This document shows, one piece after another, positions 1 to 6,259 of a stretch of DNA of 8,408 nucleotides. Where the stretch lies: NCBI GenBank assembly GCA_023391005.1, contig JAEWBS010000123.1:1-8408 (forward strand). The letters run 5' to 3'. The notes beneath the pieces were generated by a model. That model did not search any database, had not been told where the DNA came from, and was given only the letters and a program-made list of their open reading frames with translations. Both the position numbers and the translations under genes were made by a program. Each line of letters begins with the position of its first letter. Position 1 is the stretch's first letter. The stretch is from Bacillota bacterium (GTDB lineage Bacteria; Bacillota; Clostridia; Oscillospirales; Ruminococcaceae).

Positions 1-1211
1 ACATCATCGGCCGCCAGCTCAAATATTTTTGCACCTCCGACTATGTCGGTCAGGGCCTGCCGCATTTGATGCCCAAGGGCGCGAAGCTGTTCCAGATTCT
101 CAACCGCTACATTCAGGATAAGGAAGAAAACGAATACGGCTATGTTATGACCCGCACGCCGCTGATGGCAAAGTCCGACCTTTACAAAGTCTCGGGCCAC
201 TGGGATCATTACAAGGACGGCATGTTTGTGCTGGGCGACGAGGAGAAAGACAAGGAAGTGTTCGCGCTGCGCCCGATGACCTGCCCGTTCCAGTATCAGG
301 TCTATTTAAACGATATGCACTCCTACCGCGACCTGCCGATCCGCTACGGCGAGACGTCGACGCTGTTTAGAAACGAAGCCTCGGGCGAGATGCACGGCCT
401 GATCCGCGTGCGCCAGTTCACCATCTCCGAGGGCCATCTGATCATGCGCCCCGAGCAGCTTGAGGAGGAGTTCCGCAGCTGCGTCCGGCTGCTTCAGGAG
501 GTTATGACCGACCTCGGTCTCATCGACGATCTGTCCTACCGCTTCTCAAAGTGGGATCCCAACGATACCGAAAAGTATATTGGCACCCCCGAGATGTGGG
601 ACGAGGCGCAGGGTCTGATGCGTAATATCCTCGATCACATGGGCATTCCCTATAAAGAGGCTGTCGGCGAGGCCGCCTTCTACGGCCCCAAGCTCGACGT
701 TCAGATTAAGAACGTGCACGGCAAAGAGGATACGCTGATCACCGTTCAGATAGACCTTATGCTTGCGCGGCAGTTCAATATGACCTATATCGACGCCGAT
801 GGCGAAAAGAAATACCCTTATATCATCCATCGCACGTCGCTGGGCTGCTACGAGCGCACGATGGCGCTGCTGCTTGAAAAGTATGCGGGTGCGCTGCCGA
901 TGTGGCTCTCGCCCGAGCAGGTGCGGGTGCTGCCCATCGGCGACAACCAGAGCGGTTACGCCAACGAGGTGGCCAAAAAGCTGCGCGCCAAGGGCCTGCG
1001 CGTGACGGTCGACGAGCGTCGCGAGAAGATCGGCTATAAGATCCGCGAGGCACAGCTCGAGAAAATCCCCTACATGCTGGTTATCGGCGAGAAGGAGATT
1101 GAGGCTGGCGGCGTGGCCGTCCGTTCCCGCAAAGAGGGCGACAAGGGCACTATGCCGGTCGACGCCTTCATCGCGGCCGCCGTGGTGGAAGTGGAATCTA
1201 AAGCAAAGTAA
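1..1211 (+). CDS. thrS: Threonine--tRNA ligase, C-terminal part (5' end outside window)
   Basis: Class II aminoacyl-tRNA synthetase that charges tRNA-Thr in the cytoplasm. The reading frame is open from the window edge (first whole codon at base 3) for 402 residues; the N-terminal TGS and editing domains and the true start lie upstream, so the TTG at 66 is internal. Catalytic-core landmarks are visible: the PKGA segment of motif 1, motif 2 (FRNEASGEMHGLIRVRQF) and motif 3 (HRTSLGCYER). The three expected zinc ligands are present: Cys in RPMTCP (codon 282-284), His in SEGH (435-437) and His in IIHR (828-830). The anticodon-binding domain follows from about 900 (VRVLPIGDNQ, then DERREKIGYKIREAQ) and the protein ends normally in SKAK. 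The SEGH form, where E. coli-type enzymes have a DxxH-like stretch, and HRTSLGCYER are in my recollection typical of clostridial ThrRS. It is closed by a strong terminator. Any T-box leader would be upstream and cannot be seen. Confidence 0.97.
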   Translation, partial: IIGRQLKYFCTSDYVGQGLPHLMPKGAKLFQILNRYIQDKEENEYGYVMTRTPLMAKSDLYKVSGHWDHYKDGMFVLGDEEKDKEVFALRPMTCPFQYQVYLNDMHSYRDLPIRYGETSTLFRNEASGEMHGLIRVRQFTISEGHLIMRPEQLEEEFRSCVRLLQEVMTDLGLIDDLSYRFSKWDPNDTEKYIGTPEMWDEAQGLMRNILDHMGIPYKEAVGEAAFYGPKLDVQIKNVHGKEDTLITVQIDLMLARQFNMTYIDADGEKKYPYIIHRTSLGCYERTMALLLEKYAGALPMWLSPEQVRVLPIGDNQSGYANEVAKKLRAKGLRVTVDERREKIGYKIREAQLEKIPYMLVIGEKEIEAGGVAVRSRKEGDKGTMPVDAFIAAAVVEVESKAK

Positions 1212-1227
1212 AACAGCCAACCGGCAC

Positions 1228-1270
1228 AGCCGCCGGGCGAGACAAAATCTGTCTTGCCCGGCGGTTTTTT
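1228..1270 (+). terminator. Intrinsic terminator of thrS
   Basis: A 15-bp GC-rich stem (1230-1244 with 1250-1264, a single G-U pair) and a 5-nt loop AAATC are followed directly by six T residues (1265-1270). It lies 17 bp after the thrS stop, so thrS ends its transcription unit here and the downstream lipoprotein gene needs its own promoter. Confidence 0.95.
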
Positions 1271-1355
1271 CGCGCTCTCCTATAAATTTATCCATCATAT
1301 GCAATATTTATAAAAAAATCCGGCACTGATAAAGCAGTCATGACAAACAGTTGAA

Positions 1356-1362
1356 AAGAGGA
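1356..1362 (+). promoter_or_regulatory. Ribosome binding site of the DUF3221-like lipoprotein
   Basis: AAGAGGA, 8 nt before the ATG at 1371, supports that start. I could not assign a convincing -35/-10 pair in the AT-rich stretch 1280-1320, although several TATAAA-like hexamers occur there. Confidence 0.75.
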
Positions 1363-1370
1363 TTTGACGC

Positions 1371-2144
1371 ATGAAGTTATTCAAAAAGTCTGTTGTGGCG
1401 GCGCTTTTACTGCTGCTAACCGCGGTTTTATTGCTGCCCGGCTGCACCCAAAAGGCTGACAGGACCACCTTTTCCGCCACGATTATGCGGGTGGACGATC
1501 GGGCGATCTTGGTGCGCCCCGCGCAGGAGACGGGCGAATATAAAAGTGCCGACCTGATTTCGGTGGGCCTTTCCGATGCGGAAATGACCGACGCCAAGGG
1601 CGGCGCACTCACGATGTCGGCGCTGTCGGTCGGCTTGAAGGTGGATATCACCTACGGCGGCGCGATTCTGGAAAGTTATCCCGCGCAGATCGTCGACTGC
1701 ACCAAGCTGGTGGCCCATGTCAGCCCGACCCAGACGCCCAACCCCATGATTGCGTTCGACACACCCGATTTCAGATTTGTCGCGGGCTTTGCGCTTGAGG
1801 GCATGCCCGAGACGATCAGTACCGACGGTGTGTGGCTGATTTCAGGTAAGCTCGCACAGCTCGACATCAGCACGGCCGACGGCGCCGAGGGCATGCTGCG
1901 CTGCGCGAAAAATACGGGGGAGGATATCAGCGGATTATACGGCATCAGCTTTGAGGCGCACAGCTTCAAACGGTTTGACGATGTGACTGTCGAACTGTTA
2001 TACACTCAAAACGGTAAGGCGCTTGCCCGCTGGCAGCGCGACGGCTATGACTTTGTACTGTGGTTCCCCGAGATTGAGACCGACGCCTTTACGGCGGCGG
2101 CCCAAGCGGTGGTTGGCGGGGTCAGGGCAGTCGAGGGCTTTTAG
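1371..2144 (+). CDS. Predicted lipoprotein, DUF3221-like N-terminal domain
   Basis: Predicted surface lipoprotein of 257 residues with no known biochemical role. The N-terminus is a signal peptide (KLFKK, then a hydrophobic run 8-22) ending in a lipobox LLPGC, giving a lipid-modified Cys25. Residues 33-110 look like a DUF3221/YobA-type small beta domain: FSATIMRVDDRAILVRP, then LSVGLKVDITYGGAILESYP; the GAILESYPAQ ending is the most characteristic part. Residues 145-257 form a second domain with the pattern STDGVWLISG ... DISGLYG ... VTVELLY ... RWQRDGYDFVLWF, which resembles DUF4367-type domains of clostridial lipoproteins; this assignment is tentative. There is no catalytic motif, so a binding or structural surface role is more likely, but that is inference. 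It follows the thrS terminator and sits 93 bp before a second lipoprotein on the same strand, with no strong terminator between them, so co-transcription is possible. Confidence 0.85.
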   Translation: MKLFKKSVVAALLLLLTAVLLLPGCTQKADRTTFSATIMRVDDRAILVRPAQETGEYKSADLISVGLSDAEMTDAKGGALTMSALSVGLKVDITYGGAILESYPAQIVDCTKLVAHVSPTQTPNPMIAFDTPDFRFVAGFALEGMPETISTDGVWLISGKLAQLDISTADGAEGMLRCAKNTGEDISGLYGISFEAHSFKRFDDVTVELLYTQNGKALARWQRDGYDFVLWFPEIETDAFTAAAQAVVGGVRAVEGF

Positions 2145-2237
2145 TCAGGCGCGCCGCAAATGCGGTTGAGGCTTATAAAAATGGATACCAAGAGATGACA
2201 CCATGCCGATTTAATTGAATTTTAAAGGAGAGTAAGT
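2145..2237 (+). other. Spacer between the two lipoprotein genes
   Basis: This 93-bp spacer holds only a weak hairpin (CCGC 2154-2157 with GCGG 2162-2165, loop AAAT) without a T-run, and the RBS AAAGGAG (2224-2230) placed 7 nt before the next ATG. No good sigma-A promoter was seen. Read-through from the upstream lipoprotein gene is the simplest reading. Confidence 0.5.
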
Positions 2238-2828
2238 ATGAAGAAGATTATTCCGATGGCGCTTGCTGTGCTGCTGGTCGCAGCGTTGTTTGCCTGTACA
2301 CAGAACACCGGCGCGCCCGTTCAGGACAGCGGTGCGAACGAATCGAGCAGCGCGGAAGAGCAGCAAAGCGCCGCGCCCGGGCAGCCGTCTGAAGCGCCTT
2401 CCTCCGAGACGCCCCAAACGCCTGTTGACCCCGCCGAGCAACCGGGAGACGACGATAAGATAAAAGCCGACAAAGAAAGCGTGCTGCTGCAAGCGCCGTC
2501 TGAGGTGCGCTTTGGCGAGACGGCAACCGCCACGCTGATTAACGCCAGCGACTACGAGATTTTTTTTGGCGCGGAGTATCGCTTTCAATATTACGTCAAC
2601 GGCGCTTGGGCGGCACTTAATTACCGCGAGGGAAAAGAGCGGGCCTTTATCGCCATTGCGTATATCCTCCAATCAGGCGATGAGAGCACCTTCGATTTTG
2701 TCCTCAACGCCGACGATTACACTATTCCGCTGGGCCCCGGCGAATATCGCCTTGTCAAGAACATCTCCGCGGATAACGGCGGCGAAGGCACCTCGTTTGA
2801 AGTGACGGCGACCTTTACGATTAAATAG
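2238..2828 (+). CDS. Predicted lipoprotein with bacterial Ig-like domain
   Basis: Predicted surface lipoprotein of 196 residues. A short signal peptide (MKKIIP, hydrophobic 7-19) ends in LFAC, so Cys20 is the expected lipidation site. Residues 21-75 are a low-complexity linker rich in Ser, Glu, Pro and Gln, typical of a tether that carries a domain away from the membrane. Residues 80-196 resemble the bacterial Ig-like fold of the Big_14 (PF20251) type: NASDYEIFFG (the usual LxNxSxxxixyG strand), YVNGAWAAL (dG-W), a central Phe/Ile-rich strand, then the GPGEYRLVKNI strand, where PG-YR is the hallmark. I recognise the domain by these motifs only. The family is known mainly as a carrier or stability domain, with no established activity. 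The start is set by a strong AAAGGAG 7 nt upstream. The gene ends 3 bp before a hairpin terminator. Confidence 0.88.
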   Translation: MKKIIPMALAVLLVAALFACTQNTGAPVQDSGANESSSAEEQQSAAPGQPSEAPSSETPQTPVDPAEQPGDDDKIKADKESVLLQAPSEVRFGETATATLINASDYEIFFGAEYRFQYYVNGAWAALNYREGKERAFIAIAYILQSGDESTFDFVLNADDYTIPLGPGEYRLVKNISADNGGEGTSFEVTATFTIK

Positions 2829-2830
2829 TC

Positions 2831-2874
2831 AAAAGCGCTTGGAGCGGTGCGAATTGCCGCTTTAAGCGCTTTTT
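2831..2874. terminator. Probable bidirectional intrinsic terminator
   Basis: The left arm 2832-2847 (AAAGCGCTTGGAGCGG) pairs over 16 positions, two of them G-U, with 2857-2872; the loop is 9 nt. The plus-strand product ends in a T-run (2870-2874). On the minus strand the same hairpin is followed by TTTT (complement of 2831-2834). It separates the convergent lipoprotein gene (stop 2826-2828) and YcxB-like gene (stop 2887-2889), so it probably serves both, more strongly for the plus strand. Confidence 0.88.
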
Positions 2875-2886
2875 AAATACTTTAAT

Positions 2887-3471
2887 TTAGAAGAAGCCGC
2901 GTTTTTTGCCCGACAGGGGTTTGAGCTTGCCGGCTGCCGCGCCGTAACCGAAGCGGGTAGAAAAGCGCTCATGCAGATTATCCTGCAAAAGCTCGCGCAC
3001 CTCGGCGCGCTGCTGCGGGGTCATGGCTCGGTGGGGCAGCATAATCGACTCGGCGCCGTTGAGATAAAGCAAAAACATGTTGCTCAGCTCAAAGCTTAAA
3101 AACAGATCGGCGAGCCGAACCGTCGCGCTCTTGCCGTTGTAGGGGGTATCAATTTTCAGGCTGCCGCGCGCAAAAGTGAGCGTCATCTCTTTATGCAATA
3201 GATTCTCTTTGTGCTTGGTATATTTCAATATGCCGTATTCAATCTGTGCGCAGAGCACAATGGCCCAGATCAGATAACCGAGAGCAATGTACGCCGGCAG
3301 CATGAATGCCGGGATCATCCCAAGGTAGGAGCCCGCCATGCAGATGGCGGCGACAATGACCGACAGCACAAAAATGCGAAAGCCGATGCGATGCCGGGTC
3401 ACAGCCGCAAAATAAACCGCCGAGCGGTAATGGGCGATGGAAGGCGCGTAAGTAAAGACAAGGTCGTTCAT
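2887..3471 (-). CDS. YcxB-like two-helix membrane protein
   Basis: Small membrane protein of 194 residues resembling the YcxB family (PF14317), whose function is unknown. The cytoplasmic-looking N-terminal stretch (1-28) is followed by two hydrophobic helices, about 30-51 and 54-77, joined by a very short turn. A soluble PH-like domain, about 95-165, carries the family pattern: MTLTFARGSLKI, SFELSNMFLLYLN (the n-F-lY strand), IMLPHRAM, then a helix QQRAEVRELLQ. The C-terminus is basic (KLKPLSGKKRGFF). The ATG start has AAAGGAG 9 nt upstream (complement of 3481-3487). It begins only 24 bp after the stop of the ComM-like gene on the same strand, with no terminator between, so the two are almost certainly one transcript. 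YcxB proteins turn up beside many unrelated genes, so the operon is weak evidence of a shared job. Confidence 0.85.
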   Translation of the reverse strand: MNDLVFTYAPSIAHYRSAVYFAAVTRHRIGFRIFVLSVIVAAICMAGSYLGMIPAFMLPAYIALGYLIWAIVLCAQIEYGILKYTKHKENLLHKEMTLTFARGSLKIDTPYNGKSATVRLADLFLSFELSNMFLLYLNGAESIMLPHRAMTPQQRAEVRELLQDNLHERFSTRFGYGAAAGKLKPLSGKKRGFF

Positions 3472-3495
3472 AATGAAGGGCTCCTTTTACATCCT

Positions 3496-5025
3496 TTATC
3501 GGTTCCAATATTTTCGGTCCAATGTGCGGTATTGAATCGCTTCTGAGACGTGGCTGCTGTCGATGATGTCACAGGCATCAAGATCGGCAATCGTACGCGA
3601 GACCTTTAGAATGCGGTCATACCCTCGGGCTGAGAGGCCCAGCCGCTCAAATGCCAACTTTAAAAGCTGCTCGGCATCGGATGTCAGCGGGCAAAATTCC
3701 TCGAGCAGCGCGCGCGGAATCGCGCAGTTTGAGGTGATACCCCGCCCTTGAAAGCGTGCGAGCTGGCGGCGTCGGGCATCAGACACCCGCTGCCGCAGCA
3801 CCGCCGAGCTCTCGCCCGGCGCTTTGCCGGTCAGGCCCTCATAATCGATGGCGGGCACCTCAAGATGAATGTCGATGCGGTCTAAAAGCGGGCCGCTGAT
3901 CTTGCCCAGATAGCGGCTGATCAACGCGGGGCTGCAATTGCAGGGCTTGGCGGGGTGGCCGTAAAAGCCGCAGGGGCAGGGATTCATGGCCGCGACCAGC
4001 ATAAACCGGCTCGGGTAGGTGACGCGTGCCCCCACGCGCGAGATGGTCACCTCGCTGTCCTCAAGCGGCTGGCGCAGCCCTTCCATGACGGGGCGCAAAA
4101 ACTCGGGTAGCTCGTCTAAAAACAACACGCCGTTGTGCGAGAGCGACACCTCGCCCGGCATAGGCCTACTGCCGCCGCCGGTCATGCCTGCCGCCGACAC
4201 CGAATGGTGCGGAGAGCGAAACGGCCGCTCAGGCACCAGACCCACACCCTTGGGCAGCACGCCCGCGACCGAATGCAGCTTGGTAACCGCTACCTGCTCA
4301 TCATAGGTCATGTCGGGCAGAATAGAGGGCAGCCGACGCGCCAGCATGCTTTTGCCTGAACCGGGCGGCCCGATGAGCAGTAGGTTGTGCAGCCCCGCCG
4401 CCGCGACGGTCAGCGCGCGTTTGGCTTCAAGCTGTCCGCGTACCTCGGCGTAGTCGGGGATGGGCGCAGACAATGGCGAGGCAGACCAATCGAGCGCCGT
4501 GCAAAGCGGCAGCCGCGTTTCACCGCGCAGGTGCGCCAGAACCTCTTCGACAGTTTTAGCGGCAAACACCTCGATATCCTGCGCGATGGCGCCCTCGGGA
4601 GCGTTCTCGAACGGGATGATCACCGCGTGCAGTCCCAGCGCCTTGGCGCCCAAAATCATCGGCAGCACACCGGTCAGCGGGCGCAGCGCGCCACCCAGCG
4701 ACAGCTCGCCGAGAAAGCCGGTCTGGTCAAGCTCAGCCTCAAGCATGCCGGCAGCTTTGAGCAGTGCGAGAAAGATTGCGAGATCATAGGCGGTACCGCT
4801 CTTTTTTGTGTCTGCAGGGGCCAGATTTAAAACGATGCGCGCCGTCGGGAATTGCATGCCCGCGTTCTTAATCGCTGAGCGAACTCTGTCACGGGCCTCT
4901 TTGACGGCGGCGTCGGGCAGGCCGACCACCTCAAAGGCGGGCAGCCCGCGCGAAAGGTCGGCTTCGACCGTGACCAGATAGGCGTCGATGCCGTTTAATC
5001 CAAAGCTATGGGCTTTTGCAAGCAT
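3496..5025 (-). CDS. comM: ComM/YifB family Mg-chelatase-like AAA+ ATPase
   Basis: AAA+ ATPase of the YifB/ComM family, 509 residues, the usual family length. In naturally competent bacteria ComM is a hexameric helicase that promotes branch migration during integration of incoming DNA; in Clostridia the role is inferred from homology. Domain order: an N-terminal S5/Lon-like ChlI domain (about 10-165, with GLPAFEVVGLPD and VLNLAPAD), then the AAA+ core with Walker A GPPGSGKS (219-226), Walker B VLFLDE (300-305) and sensor-like MNPCPCG (347-353). A Cys-rich loop CPCGFYGHPAKPCNC follows, and a C-terminal helical lid contains GLSARGYDRILKVSRTIADL. All key residues are intact. I chose the ATG at 5023-5025, not the in-frame ATG 24 bases upstream, because AAAGGGGG lies just before it and the upstream ATG sits at the predicted transcription start. 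It heads a two-gene operon with the YcxB-like gene. Confidence 0.95.
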   Translation of the reverse strand: MLAKAHSFGLNGIDAYLVTVEADLSRGLPAFEVVGLPDAAVKEARDRVRSAIKNAGMQFPTARIVLNLAPADTKKSGTAYDLAIFLALLKAAGMLEAELDQTGFLGELSLGGALRPLTGVLPMILGAKALGLHAVIIPFENAPEGAIAQDIEVFAAKTVEEVLAHLRGETRLPLCTALDWSASPLSAPIPDYAEVRGQLEAKRALTVAAAGLHNLLLIGPPGSGKSMLARRLPSILPDMTYDEQVAVTKLHSVAGVLPKGVGLVPERPFRSPHHSVSAAGMTGGGSRPMPGEVSLSHNGVLFLDELPEFLRPVMEGLRQPLEDSEVTISRVGARVTYPSRFMLVAAMNPCPCGFYGHPAKPCNCSPALISRYLGKISGPLLDRIDIHLEVPAIDYEGLTGKAPGESSAVLRQRVSDARRRQLARFQGRGITSNCAIPRALLEEFCPLTSDAEQLLKLAFERLGLSARGYDRILKVSRTIADLDACDIIDSSHVSEAIQYRTLDRKYWNR

Positions 5026-5030
5026 TTCGT

Positions 5031-5038
5031 CGCCCCCT
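5031..5038 (-). promoter_or_regulatory. Ribosome binding site that decides the comM start
   Basis: On the minus strand AAAGGGGG precedes ATG 5025-5023 by several bases, a strong Shine-Dalgarno match. The alternative ATG at 5049-5047 has no such sequence before it. Confidence 0.8.
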
Positions 5039-5057
5039 TTCGGCAACATGTGAGTTT

Positions 5058-5086
5058 ATTATAACGTTGTTTATCTAAAATTACAA
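5058..5086 (-). promoter_or_regulatory. Sigma-A promoter of the comM operon
   Basis: On the minus strand TTGTAA (complement of 5081-5086) is followed by an exact 17-bp spacer and a perfect TATAAT (complement of 5058-5063). Transcription is expected to start near 5051, leaving a leader of about 26 nt before the ATG at 5025. Confidence 0.85.
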
Positions 5087-5123
5087 CGATGAAAGCGGTT
5101 TTGCCCACGATACGCTTTGATCG
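5087..5123. promoter_or_regulatory. Inverted repeat between divergent promoters, candidate operator
   Basis: The arms CGATGAAAGCG (5087-5097) and CGCTTTGATCG (5113-5123) are complementary at 10 of 11 positions, with a 15-bp spacer. The element fills the space between the two divergent -35 boxes (5081-5086 and 5127-5132). The left arm and spacer (5089-5103) match 13 of 15 positions of the B. subtilis cre consensus WTGNAANCGNWNNCW, failing only at the final C and W. The centre of this half-site is about 67 bp upstream of the predicted start of the dehydrogenase transcript, a position compatible with activation. Function is inferred. Confidence 0.4.
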
Positions 5124-5126
5124 GCA

Positions 5127-5156
5127 TTGACAAAGCCGGGTCGGACACATTATGAT
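5127..5156 (+). promoter_or_regulatory. Sigma-A promoter of the 2-hydroxyacid dehydrogenase gene
   Basis: A perfect -35 TTGACA (5127-5132), an 18-bp spacer and TATGAT (5151-5156) point to a start near 5163. The leader to the ATG at 5264 is about 100 nt, long for this window, and contains a small GC hairpin (TGCCG/CGGCA around 5209-5223) and an SD-preceded short frame. Confidence 0.75.
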
Positions 5157-5263
5157 TACGTTAACTGGAAAAAATGACAAGTTAAAAGGGGATCCCTTGA
5201 ATTCTAAATGCCGCCCGGCGGCAAAACGTTACCCGCATTTCAAAGCGTTGGGAGATGGGACCT

Positions 5264-6259
5264 ATGCACCGCAATAAGCTCGTCGTCGTCGGGGTCGGAC
5301 ATGTCGGCTCATGCGTTTTAGCCGACGCGATGAAAACCGGTCTGTTCGCCGAAATCGGCGTCATTGATATTTTAGAGAAGGTCGCCTACGGCGAGGCGCT
5401 CGATCAGGCACAGGCGACAGCCCTGACCTATATGAACCATGTCGATGTCAAAAGCGGCGGCTATGAACAGTGCGCCGACGCCGATGTGATCATCGTGGCC
5501 GCGGGGCCCAGTATTATTCCAAACCCCGACAACCCGCAGGGGCAGCCCGACCGCACGCTGCTGACCGCCACCAACAGCGCGGTCATCCGCGAGGTGATGA
5601 CCGGCATTACCGCCCACACGCGGGACGCGGTTATCATCCTAATCACCAATCCGCTCGATACGATGGTTTATATCGCTGAAAACGAGTTTGGCTACCCCGC
5701 CGGGCGGGTGTTCGGCACCGGGACGATGCTCGACTCGGCGCGGCTGCGCAGACTGGTGGCCGATACCTGCAACATCGACCCTAAGTCGGTGACCGGCTAT
5801 ATGATGGGGGAGCACGGCGGCACGGCCTTCCCCGTATTGAGCCATCTCAGCGTCGGAGGTATTGCGTTTGACGCGCTGGAGCACTATTTTGAAGCGGCGC
5901 GAGCTATCAAAGACCCCGAGCGGGTGCGGTCGCTGGTCGTCGGCGCCGCCTATGATGTTCTTAATAACAAGGGCTGGACCAACGCGGGCGTCGCGCAGGC
6001 GGCCATCACGATGGCCAAGGCCGTTTTGCTCGACGAGCGGAGCGTTTACCCCGCCTGCACCACGCTGCGCGGTCAGTACGGGCACGACGGCGACGTGGCG
6101 TTGAGTATGCCCTGCGTCATCGGGCGCACGGGCATTTTAAAGCAGTTGCCCGTCCGCCTCAACGCGTGGGAGACTGAGCGCCTCGCTGCTTCAATCGCGT
6201 TTATTCAGGCGACGATGCGCGACGCGAAAACCGGCCCGGGCTTTACACAACCATACTAA
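5264..6259 (+). CDS. NAD-dependent L-lactate/L-2-hydroxyacid dehydrogenase
   Basis: Cytoplasmic oxidoreductase of the LDH/MDH superfamily, expected to reduce a 2-oxoacid to the L-2-hydroxyacid with NADH, regenerating NAD+ in fermentation. With 331 residues it has the normal family length. Seen: NAD-binding GVGHVG (10-15), the acidic Asp35 of the second strand (GVIDI) expected for NAD over NADP, the substrate-loop Arg97, TNP with Asn129, Asp157 and Arg160 in LDSARLRR, and the catalytic His184 in MGEHGG. The mobile loop reads DNPQGQPDR instead of the LDH form QKPGETR or MDH form RKPGMTR. It is closest in style to DNPTGDR of Lactobacillus L-2-hydroxyisocaproate dehydrogenase, so the substrate may not be pyruvate. 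I chose the ATG at 5264 because GGGAG (5250-5254) is 9 nt away; the ATG at 5255 lies directly against it. It is divergent from comM. LDH versus HicDH versus MDH is unresolved. Confidence 0.92.
   Translation: MHRNKLVVVGVGHVGSCVLADAMKTGLFAEIGVIDILEKVAYGEALDQAQATALTYMNHVDVKSGGYEQCADADVIIVAAGPSIIPNPDNPQGQPDRTLLTATNSAVIREVMTGITAHTRDAVIILITNPLDTMVYIAENEFGYPAGRVFGTGTMLDSARLRRLVADTCNIDPKSVTGYMMGEHGGTAFPVLSHLSVGGIAFDALEHYFEAARAIKDPERVRSLVVGAAYDVLNNKGWTNAGVAQAAITMAKAVLLDERSVYPACTTLRGQYGHDGDVALSMPCVIGRTGILKQLPVRLNAWETERLAASIAFIQATMRDAKTGPGFTQPY

Noticed and set aside
546..1304. Long minus-strand open frame (252 codons) opposite thrS
   Set aside because: It is antisense to a clear ThrRS, has a His/Leu/Arg-rich composition with no domain, and crosses the thrS terminator. 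It is a by-product of GC-rich codon bias.
1271..1340. Promoter for the first lipoprotein in the AT-rich stretch after the thrS terminator
   Set aside because: Several TATAAA-like hexamers occur but none has a credible -35 at 16-18 bp, so no coordinates can be defended.
2211..2672. Minus-strand frame opposite the Ig-like lipoprotein
   Set aside because: The sense strand has a strong RBS, signal peptide and lipobox; the antisense product is Arg-rich low complexity arising from the Ser/Pro/Glu linker.
4387..4830. Plus-strand frame opposite the comM N-terminal domain
   Set aside because: It is Arg/Gln-rich with no family resemblance, and the opposite strand is an intact ComM.
5065..5084. Rex operator upstream of the dehydrogenase
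   Set aside because: TTGT and ACAA are 12 bp apart where Rex sites have 10, and the site lies on the comM promoter, not on the dehydrogenase promoter.
5208..5361. ATG-started frame at 5208 in the dehydrogenase leader
   Set aside because: It has no ribosome binding site, runs out of frame into the dehydrogenase, and its product has no recognisable features.
5639..6085. Minus-strand frame opposite the dehydrogenase
   Set aside because: The sense frame carries all LDH-family catalytic residues; the antisense product has no recognisable motif and no good RBS was seen.
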